A DNA stretch of 64,000 nt from NCBI RefSeq assembly GCF_014054985.1, contig NZ_CP059569.1, positions 1,612,001-1,676,000 on the forward strand. Reading direction: 5' to 3'. Below the pieces are notes generated by a model, which saw only the letters and a program-made list of their open reading frames with translations, was not told the DNA's origin and searched no databases. Each line of letters opens with the position of its first letter. The stretch's first letter is position 1. Shown one piece after another: positions 57,782-64,000 of this stretch. The DNA is from Kingella oralis. GTDB taxonomy: Bacteria; Pseudomonadota; Gammaproteobacteria; Burkholderiales; Neisseriaceae. The position numbers and the translations under genes were made by a program.

Positions 57782-58981
57782 ATGACCACTCAACCCATCC
57801 CCCAACACGAACTGCTGCGCGAAAAATCGCTGCTCAAAACCCTCAACCTAGCCGACTGGCTGTTTGCCGCGTGCATCATCGCCATTGGCGCGCTTATCCA
57901 AATCAAACTGCCGCACCACATGGACCTTTACGAAACCGTTATCCTGTGGGCAAGCGCGCTGATTGCCACGAGCTTGGGCTGGTTTTTCAAACCGATGCGC
58001 TGGTTCATCATCGGCAGCGTGTTGGCAGGCTACGCCGCCGTGGGGCTGTATAACGGCAACATCGCCAATGGACACGAGCAAAGCGGCAAATTTTTCCTGC
58101 GCTATCTGTTAAGCAGCCAATCCGCGATTATGTGGCAATGCGCCCTAACCGCGTTCGCCTTTGCCGCCTACCTTGTCGGCACGCTCACCGCATGGCGGCA
58201 ACAAAAAAGGCAGCCTGAAACGCCCATCAGCAGCAATGTGTTGCTCAAAATCGCCAGCGATTTGGCATGGGCAGCCGCCTTTATGGGCTTTGTGGGGCTG
58301 CTGGTGCGCTGGCACGAAAGCTATTTGCTGCGCCCCGACGCAGGGCATATCCCCGTGTCCAATCTCTACGAAGTGTTCATCCTGTTTATGGTGATTACAG
58401 GCTTGATGTATCTGTATTACGAGCGCAAATTCGCCATGCAAAAACTGGGCGTGTTTATCTACGCCCTGCTCTGCGGCTTGGTGGGCTTCACGCTGTGGTA
58501 CAGCCTATCGCGCGGCGCGCACGAAATCCAACCGCTGATTCCCGCGCTGCAATCTTGGTGGATGAAAATCCACGTTCCCGCCAACTTTATCGGCTACGGC
58601 GCATTTTGCATGGCGGCGGCGTTTGGCGCGGCGGAACTCATCGCCCTGCGCGGCAGCAAATTTTTGCCCGATGCGGCGCAAATTGAAGAAGCCATGTATA
58701 AAGCCATTGCCGTGGGCTTTCTGTTTTTCACCATCGCCACCATTCTTGGCGCGCTGTGGGCAGCCGACGCTTGGGGGCGTTATTGGAGCTGGGATCCGAA
58801 AGAAACATGGGCGTTTATCGTATGGCTGAACTATGCCATTTGGCTGCATATGCGGCTGGTAGCGGGCTGGCGCGGCAAAGTGCTGGCTTGGTGGGCGATT
58901 ATTGGGCTGTTTATTACTGCGTTTGCTTTTGTGGGCGTGAATATGTTCTTGTCGGGGCTGCATTCGTATGGCGGGTTGTGA
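57782..58981 (+). CDS. ccsB: Cytochrome c biogenesis protein CcsB/ResC-type (heme handling)
   Basis: A 399-residue membrane protein of the system II cytochrome c assembly pathway, which exports heme and attaches it to apocytochromes. It carries the heme-binding tryptophan-rich WWD signature as WGRYWSWDPKETWAF, plus conserved histidines in membrane-flanking loops (RWHESY, KIHVPANF). About eight membrane helices. The usual ResB-type partner gene is not upstream here; the preceding gene is unrelated. An in-frame uptake sequence reads RQPET. Note that gene names for this pair vary between genomes. Confidence 0.9.
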   Translation: MTTQPIPQHELLREKSLLKTLNLADWLFAACIIAIGALIQIKLPHHMDLYETVILWASALIATSLGWFFKPMRWFIIGSVLAGYAAVGLYNGNIANGHEQSGKFFLRYLLSSQSAIMWQCALTAFAFAAYLVGTLTAWRQQKRQPETPISSNVLLKIASDLAWAAAFMGFVGLLVRWHESYLLRPDAGHIPVSNLYEVFILFMVITGLMYLYYERKFAMQKLGVFIYALLCGLVGFTLWYSLSRGAHEIQPLIPALQSWWMKIHVPANFIGYGAFCMAAAFGAAELIALRGSKFLPDAAQIEEAMYKAIAVGFLFFTIATILGALWAADAWGRYWSWDPKETWAFIVWLNYAIWLHMRLVAGWRGKVLAWWAIIGLFITAFAFVGVNMFLSGLHSYGGL

Positions 58982-59016
58982 GGCAGCCTGAAATCCCACC
59001 CCTTTTTCAGGCTGCC
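58982..59016. terminator. Inverted kingDUS pair after ccsB
   Basis: GGCAGCCTGAAA and TTTCAGGCTGCC 11 bp apart; the first copy overlaps the stop codon region of ccsB. A likely terminator. Confidence 0.55.
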
Positions 59017-59101
59017 TTAGAATCTGTATTCAAAATTTACCCGCCTATCCCGACAAATTCCGCTATGATATGCCCTTTCCCAACCAGCAAAGGACAAGCC
59101 T

Positions 59102-59566
59102 ATGCGCCGCATCACAGCCCTACTCATCAGCCTTTGGCTCGGATTTCACCTTAGCGTCGGTTGCGTGGTTGCCCCCCTTGTTTCCAACCACCTCAACACC
59201 TCAGACAGCGGCAAAGCCCTAGCCGACACACTTTCAGGCAGCCTCTTTCACATCGCCAACCTATTCACCCTTGCCGTTTGGCTCATCGTTTACTTCACCG
59301 CCCGCAGCGACAACCGCATGGCGTATCACAAATCCCGCACGCCCTTTTGGGCAGGCACGCTGCTTGTGTTCACCGCCATCAACGAATGGCTCATCACCCC
59401 CGTGGTCGCCGCCCTGCGCGCCAATCAAACCAACTGGCTGCACAACATCATCGGCGGACACGTCGGCACATGGAACGGCATCTCCTATCTTGTTTACCTG
59501 TTATGCAGCCTGATTGGCTTGGCACTCGCCATCCAGCTGCTGCGCCTCGCCAACCCACAACACTAA
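59102..59566 (+). CDS. DUF4149-type membrane protein
   Basis: A 154-residue membrane protein like the DUF4149 family. The N-terminal helix has WLGFHLSVGCVVAPLVSNHL, later helices are SLFHIANLFTLAVWLIVYF, FWAGTLLVFTAINEWLITPVV and SYLVYLLCSLIGLALAIQLL. Role unknown. It ends 15 bp before dxs and probably shares its transcript. An uptake sequence is read as SGSLFH. Confidence 0.75.
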   Translation: MRRITALLISLWLGFHLSVGCVVAPLVSNHLNTSDSGKALADTLSGSLFHIANLFTLAVWLIVYFTARSDNRMAYHKSRTPFWAGTLLVFTAINEWLITPVVAALRANQTNWLHNIIGGHVGTWNGISYLVYLLCSLIGLALAIQLLRLANPQH

Positions 59567-59581
59567 CCCCGTCCATCCATC

Positions 59582-61507
59582 ATGAACACCCCACTTCTCT
59601 CCTCCATCCAAAACCCCAACGACCTCAAACAACTGAGCGAAAACCAACTGCCCCAAGTCGCCCAAGAAATCCGCGAACTGCTGCTAGACAGCATCCAAAA
59701 AACAGGCGGGCATTTCGCCAGCAACCTCGGCGCGGTGGAGCTTACCCTCGCCCTGCATTATGTTTACAACGCCCCGCACGACCACTTGGTGTGGGACGTG
59801 GGGCATCAAACCTATCCCCACAAAATCCTCACGGGGCGTAAAGACCGCATGGACACCATGCGCCAATACCAAGGCTTGGCAGGCTTTCCCAAACGCTGCG
59901 AAAGCGAATACGACGTGTTCGGCGTGGGGCATTCGTCCACCTCCATCGGCGCGGCGTTGGGCATGGCGGTTGCCGACAAACTGCACGGCAGCGATGCCCG
60001 CAGCGTCGCCATTATTGGCGATGGCGCGATGACCGCAGGGCAAGCGTTTGAAGCCTTGAACAACGCGGGCGACATGAGCGATGTCAACCTGCTGGTGATT
60101 TTGAACGACAACGAAATGTCCATCTCGCCCAACGTGGGCGCGTTGCCCAAGCATCTTGCCCGCCATGTGATGCGCGATATGCGCGGCGTGTTGCACGAAA
60201 TCAAAACCCAATCGGCAAAAGTGTTAGACAAGCTGCCCGCCGTGAAAGAAATCGCCGAAAAAGCCGAACAAACCATCAAAACCTTCGCCAGCGAAAGCGA
60301 ACACGTGCAACAAAGTCTCGGCTTGTTTGAAAACTTTGGCTTTGAATACACAGGCGCGGTGGATGGGCACAACATCGCCCAATTAGTGCAAGTGTTGCGC
60401 GAATTGCGCGGCAAAAAAGGCCCGCAGCTATTGCACGTCATCACCAAAAAAGGCAATGGCTACAAGCTCGCCGAAAACAACCCCGTGAAATACCACGCCG
60501 TGGGCAAAGCCCCCGCTGCCGCCAATCCCGATTCAGGCAGCCTGAAAACCGAAGCCAGCGCAGCCCAAGCCGCCCCCGCGCCCACCTACACCGAAGTCTT
60601 TGCCGATTGGCTTGCCGACCAAGCCCAAGCCGATGAACGGCTGATTGCCATCACCCCCGCCATGATAGAAGGCAGCGGCTTGGTGGCCTTTGCCCAGCAA
60701 TTCCCCAACCGCTGCTTTGATGTCGGCATCGCCGAGCAGCACGCCGTAACCTTTGCCGCAGGCTTAGCGTGCGCCGAAGCCAAACCCGTGGTGGCGATTT
60801 ATTCCACCTTTTTGCAACGCGCCTACGACCAATTGCTGCACGACGTGGCGCTGCAAAACCTGCCCGTGCTGTTCGCCATTGACCGCGCGGGCATCGTAGG
60901 CGCAGACGGTCCCACCCACGCAGGCGTGTACGATTTAAGCTATCTGCGCTGCGTGCCCAATATGGTGATTGCCGCCCCCAGCGACGAGCAAGAATGCCGC
61001 CTGCTGCTCTCCACCTGCTACGCACTCAACCAGCCCGCCGCCGTGCGCTATCCACGCGGCACAGGCATCGGCGTGAACGTGGTGCGCGATTTGGCGACCG
61101 TGCCCGTGGGCAAAGGCATTTTGCGCCGCCAAGGGCAACGCATCGCGTTGATTGCCTTTGGCAGCATGGTGCAACCCGCGCTGGGCATCGCCGAGCAATT
61201 AAACGCCACCGTTGCCGATATGCGCTTTGTGAAACCGATAGACGGCGATTTGCTGCAAGAATTGGCGCAAACGCATGATTATCTGGTTTGCTTGGAAGAA
61301 AACACCACGCAAGGCGGCGCGGGCAGCGCGGTGCTGGAAAGTTTGGCGTTTTCAGGCTGCCTCAAACCCACGCTGCTGTGCGGCATCCCCGACATCGTTA
61401 CCGAACACGGCGACACGGCGTTGCTGATGGATAAAATGGGGCTGTCGGAACAGGCGTTGTTAAAACGCATTGAAGATTGGGTGGCGGCGCAGTCTAAGGC
61501 AGCCTGA
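59582..61507 (+). CDS. dxs: 1-deoxy-D-xylulose-5-phosphate synthase
   Basis: DXS condenses pyruvate with glyceraldehyde 3-phosphate using thiamine diphosphate, the first step of the MEP isoprenoid pathway. The 641-residue protein has SNLGAVELTLALHYV, HQTYPHKILTGR, the ThDP/Mg motif GDGAMTAGQAFEALNNAG, DRAGIVGADGPTHAGVYDLSYLR and the transketolase C-terminal domain. Residues ~319-330 carry an uptake insertion (GSLKTEASA) in a linker before the second domain. The C-terminal SKAA-stop is also encoded by an uptake sequence. Confidence 0.97.
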   Translation: MNTPLLSSIQNPNDLKQLSENQLPQVAQEIRELLLDSIQKTGGHFASNLGAVELTLALHYVYNAPHDHLVWDVGHQTYPHKILTGRKDRMDTMRQYQGLAGFPKRCESEYDVFGVGHSSTSIGAALGMAVADKLHGSDARSVAIIGDGAMTAGQAFEALNNAGDMSDVNLLVILNDNEMSISPNVGALPKHLARHVMRDMRGVLHEIKTQSAKVLDKLPAVKEIAEKAEQTIKTFASESEHVQQSLGLFENFGFEYTGAVDGHNIAQLVQVLRELRGKKGPQLLHVITKKGNGYKLAENNPVKYHAVGKAPAAANPDSGSLKTEASAAQAAPAPTYTEVFADWLADQAQADERLIAITPAMIEGSGLVAFAQQFPNRCFDVGIAEQHAVTFAAGLACAEAKPVVAIYSTFLQRAYDQLLHDVALQNLPVLFAIDRAGIVGADGPTHAGVYDLSYLRCVPNMVIAAPSDEQECRLLLSTCYALNQPAAVRYPRGTGIGVNVVRDLATVPVGKGILRRQGQRIALIAFGSMVQPALGIAEQLNATVADMRFVKPIDGDLLQELAQTHDYLVCLEENTTQGGAGSAVLESLAFSGCLKPTLLCGIPDIVTEHGDTALLMDKMGLSEQALLKRIEDWVAAQSKAA

Positions 61508-61600
61508 AAATAGAAATACACGCCAAAGCGAAAGGCAGCCTGAAAACGGGGATAGGGTTTTCAGGCTGAAACCTAATCCATCCCCAAAGGAAACCCCACC

Positions 61601-62119
61601 ATGAAAAAACTCCTCTTCCCCCTCATGCTTGCCGCCGCCATGCTGCCCGCCCAAGCTGCCGACTATTTCCTACCAGATATCGAATGCGACGGCAGCGCCA
61701 ACGTCCGTGCCGCACCCGACACGCACAGCAAAATCCTCACCGAGCTGGATTACCGTAGCACGCAGCACAAAATCCTCGGCAGGCAGGGCAAATGGTTGCG
61801 TATCCAACTAAACGGCGGCCGCACGGGCTACGTCCACCAAAGTCAGGGCTATATCGTGCAGAACTACATCGTTGCCAGCCCCGACGGCTCGGCCAATGTC
61901 CGCCACAACGAAATGGATCAAGGTCAGCCGATTACAGGGCAGTCCGAAATCCTCACCACTCTGCCCAACGGCACGCGCGCGCAGATTATTCCGAAATTGA
62001 ACAGGGGCGACTGGCTGTATTACACCAATCAGGGTGCCTATACCGAAAAAAACGAATACGGCAACAACAAACTTATTTCCGGCTATATCCACAAAAGCCA
62101 GCTGCGCCGTGCCGATTAG
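61601..62119 (+). CDS. Exported protein with two SH3-like domains
   Basis: A 172-residue secreted protein: signal peptide (MKKLLFPLMLAAAMLPAQAA), then two bacterial SH3-type repeats. The first spans ~25-85 (GSANVRAAPDTHSKILTELD, GKWLRIQLNGGRTGYVHQS); the second ~97-168 (GSANVRHNEMDQGQ, ILTTLPNGTRAQIIPK, SGYIHKSQL). Such domains usually bind cell-wall peptides or act in envelope sensing. No enzymatic domain is attached. AAAGGAAA precedes the ATG. Confidence 0.82.
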   Translation: MKKLLFPLMLAAAMLPAQAADYFLPDIECDGSANVRAAPDTHSKILTELDYRSTQHKILGRQGKWLRIQLNGGRTGYVHQSQGYIVQNYIVASPDGSANVRHNEMDQGQPITGQSEILTTLPNGTRAQIIPKLNRGDWLYYTNQGAYTEKNEYGNNKLISGYIHKSQLRRAD

Positions 62120-62167
62120 GCAGCCTGAAACGCAAAAAGCAGCCTGCACTCCTCCAAAGGAAACCCC

Positions 62168-62310
62168 ATGAACATCAAAAAACTAGGCAGAGCCGACTAC
62201 GCCCCCACCTTTGAAGCCATGAAAACCTTCAACGCCGCGCGCACGCCCGACACCGAAGACGAAATCTGGCTGGTCGAACACCTGCCCATGTTCACCCAAG
62301 CCCCATTCAC
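62168..62310 (+). pseudogene. lipB: lipB 5' fragment (octanoyltransferase remnant)
   Basis: The first ~44 codons match the N-terminus of neisserial LipB: DYAPTFEAMKTFNAARTPDTE, then WLVEHLPMFTQ, corresponding to the WVVEHPPVFTQG of the active enzyme. After this, homology stops, and the frame continues through unrelated sequence into an uptake pair at 62348-62385. All catalytic parts (the downstream Cys/Lys region) are missing. AAAGGAAA and ATG are kept, so a short peptide could still be made. It is either a truncated duplicate or the remains of the only copy. Confidence 0.7.
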
Positions 62311-62347
62311 AAAAATCGAGCATAAATACGCAATCTCCACACACAAA

Positions 62348-62385
62348 GGCAGCCTGAAAAGCCAAACCACGCTTTTCAGGCTGCC
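62348..62385. repeat. Inverted kingDUS pair at the broken end of the lipB fragment
   Basis: GGCAGCCTGAAAAGC and GCTTTTCAGGCTGCC form a 15-bp stem about 40 bp after the lipB homology ends, also near the TetR gene end, where it could terminate transcription. Confidence 0.55.
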
Positions 62386-62416
62386 TTTATTTCACTCTGC
62401 GCTCAGCAATACCACA

Positions 62417-63076
62417 TCACGCCGCTTCATCGCCCACCAATCTATCCATCAGCGCATCAAACTCAGCAACCAGATTCGGCTCAATATGCGGGCGCAGCAG
62501 GCTCAATGTGCGATACACGCCGCGCGCTTTCACTTCTTCGGCACGCAGCGAATCGCGTCCGTTGATTGAGCCGTCGAAGTCAAACCAATATTTGCCCACC
62601 AGCCACATATTCACGGTTAAATCTTTCACGCCACGGTCGTCGATGTGAATCAGCCCTTTGTCGCGCAGCATGCCAAACAGCTTGGTTGCCAGCGGGGCAA
62701 ATTGGTTTTGCGTGAACTGGTTATGCTCGCCCAGCAGCGTTTTGCTGCGGTTCAAGAGCGCGTTCACATCGCTAAACAAAAAGCGGTAATCCCACAAGAT
62801 GTTATACAGCCCTTTCATATACACCACCGTGCCTTCAATGCCATCGGGCAGCTCGGTTTTGCCCAGATAGTCCAGCAGCTCTTGGCGATAGCGTTTGAAA
62901 ATTTGCACGATGATTTCGTCTTTGTTGGCAAAGTGATAATAGAGATTGCCTGGGCTAATGTTGAGGTGGCTGGAAATATGGTTGGTGCTGATGTTGCGCT
63001 CGCCGTGTTCGTTGAACAGCATCAGGCTGGCATCAATGATTTTGGTGTAGGTGCTGGTGCGGGGTTCTTTACTCAT
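62417..63076 (-). CDS. TetR/AcrR-family transcriptional regulator
   Basis: A 219-residue TetR-type repressor. The N-terminal helix-turn-helix reads IIDASLMLFNEHGERNISTN, then SSHLNISPGNLYYHFANKDEI, with the YYHF...K signature of the recognition region. The C-terminal ligand domain is helical. Relatives in Neisseriaceae control membrane-lipid or efflux genes, but no target is evident nearby. Start at MSKEPRTS; the upstream frame is uptake-sequence DNA. Confidence 0.87.
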   Translation of the reverse strand: MSKEPRTSTYTKIIDASLMLFNEHGERNISTNHISSHLNISPGNLYYHFANKDEIIVQIFKRYRQELLDYLGKTELPDGIEGTVVYMKGLYNILWDYRFLFSDVNALLNRSKTLLGEHNQFTQNQFAPLATKLFGMLRDKGLIHIDDRGVKDLTVNMWLVGKYWFDFDGSINGRDSLRAEEVKARGVYRTLSLLRPHIEPNLVAEFDALMDRLVGDEAA

Positions 63077-63233
63077 GTTGCATTCGTTAATCGTTTGTTC
63101 ATAAAAGGAAAAGCGAGATTGTATAAGATTTTGGGCAGCCTGAAAATGCAAAGACAAAATGGACAATGGCGTTTCAGGCTGCCTTTGCCGGCGGGCATCT
63201 GCCTTGCCCGCCCTGCCCTGTTTTCAGGCTGCC

Positions 63234-64000
63234 TTAGCTGTTGGAATCTCCCGCGCAGGGATGTTGAACAGGCTGTTCATCCCAATGCGGTTCAAGGTTG
63301 GGCTCGGGTTCCAGGTGGATGTGGAATTTTTCCCACACGGCTTGGCGCACATAATCCGACAAATCCTGCACGTCCTGCGCGCTGGCGTGGTTTTTGTTCA
63401 CCAACACAAGGGCTTGCTTGTCGTGCACGGCTGCGCCGCCGATTTGTTTGCCTTTTAAGCCGCATTGGTCAATCAGCCAGCCTGCGGCGAGTTTCAGGCT
63501 GCCGTCTGCTTGCGGATAGCTGGGCATGGCGGGGTATTGCTGCTGGATGCGCGCGGCGTGTTCGGCGGTGATAACGGGGTTTTTGTAGAAACTGCCAGCG
63601 TTGCCCGCTTCGGCGGGGTCGGGCAGCTTACTGCGGCGGATTCGAATGATGGCTTGGGCGACTTGCTGCGCGGTGGGGGCTTGGCTGCCGTATTGTTCGG
63701 CAAGCGTGGCGGCAAGCTCGCCGTAGCCGATTTTGGGCGTGAACGTTTCGTCTAGCGCGAAGGTTACGGCGGTGATGACGTAGCGGCGTTTGCCTTGTTG
63801 TTTGAACAGGCTTTCGCGGTAGCCAAATTGGCATTGGGCGTTGGATAGCGTGATGAAGTTTTGCGTTTCCAAATCAAAGCATTGCACGGAAACGATGCGG
63901 TCTTTCACTTCCGCACCATACGCGCCCACGTTTTGTACGGGACACGCGCCCACTGTGCCGGGGATGAGGCTTAAATTTTCCAGCCCGCTCAGCCCGAGCG
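63234..64000 (-). CDS. murB: UDP-N-acetylenolpyruvoylglucosamine reductase MurB, C-terminal part (5' end outside window)
   Basis: MurB reduces enolpyruvyl-UDP-GlcNAc to UDP-MurNAc in peptidoglycan synthesis. The visible ~255 residues continue in frame to the window edge. They contain the FAD-binding GTVGACPVQNVGAYG, FGYRESLFK, the active-site region RRSKLPDPAEAGNAGSFYKNP with the catalytic Ser, and the C-terminal KNHASAQDVQDL segment. The missing part is the N-terminal FAD-binding start. An uptake sequence is read as DGSLKLAAG. Confidence 0.93.
   Translation of the reverse strand, partial: LGLSGLENLSLIPGTVGACPVQNVGAYGAEVKDRIVSVQCFDLETQNFITLSNAQCQFGYRESLFKQQGKRRYVITAVTFALDETFTPKIGYGELAATLAEQYGSQAPTAQQVAQAIIRIRRSKLPDPAEAGNAGSFYKNPVITAEHAARIQQQYPAMPSYPQADGSLKLAAGWLIDQCGLKGKQIGGAAVHDKQALVLVNKNHASAQDVQDLSDYVRQAVWEKFHIHLEPEPNLEPHWDEQPVQHPCAGDSNS

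Overview
The window is a betaproteobacterial chromosome segment from the family Neisseriaceae, most likely a Kingella-type organism. The strongest evidence is the DNA uptake sequence AGGCAGCCTGAA, the Kingella dialect (AG-kingDUS). It occurs in most intergenic gaps, often as inverted pairs, and inside many genes, where it reads as GSLK, FQAA, SGCL or QPEN. The housekeeping genes have neisserial counterparts, and the chromosomal backbone looks GC-rich by eye.

1-29 kb is mostly ordinary backbone: the dnaX 3' end, ruvB, a Dyp peroxidase, rimI, tRNA-Asn, yqeY, rpsU, queH, tcdA, a universal stress protein, a YidD protein with a long cysteine-rich tail, guaA, accB/accC, a MurU-like nucleotidyltransferase, a type IIG restriction-modification enzyme, an alanine/glycine symporter, a LOG-family protein and valS. 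Two short genes (a 40-residue lipoprotein and a 53-residue membrane protein) are easily missed.

28-38.8 kb is a filamentous (inovirus) prophage of the neisserial Nf/MDA-phi type. It reads right to left: two small early proteins, replication initiator, ssDNA-binding protein, major coat protein, TspB-like adsorption protein, pVI-like protein, Zot/pI ATPase. An IS110-family Piv recombinase lies beyond Zot. Two genes run against the phage operon: an anchored protein with a TonB-like C-terminus, and a very AT-rich protein with a HEPN-like motif. The right flank holds a tandem dRS3 repeat array, the known Nf target, and uptake sequences of the Neisseria dialect (AGGCCGTCTGAA), followed by a RhuM-family gene. 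This is a mobile, cross-genus hotspot.

40-51 kb holds a phosphatidylserine-decarboxylase-like protein lacking its catalytic serine, an intact IS1016-like element that split the promoter of a thioredoxin-like lipoprotein gene, and a molybdenum-cofactor cluster (Mop-like protein, moaC, mobA, moaB, moaA, moeA). An AT-rich 841-residue superfamily 1 helicase, probably acquired and possibly defensive, interrupts the cluster between mobA and moaB.

51-64 kb returns to backbone: a DUF4870 gene with an in-frame stop, a nitroreductase, ppk1, a tRNA His-Arg-Pro cluster, an M14 carboxypeptidase, the cytochrome c assembly gene ccsB, dxs, an SH3-domain protein, a lipB fragment, a TetR regulator and the murB 3' portion.

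An interspersed 75-110 bp element with imperfect terminal inverted repeats, nested between uptake sequences, occurs at least seven times. I do not recognise it as a named family.
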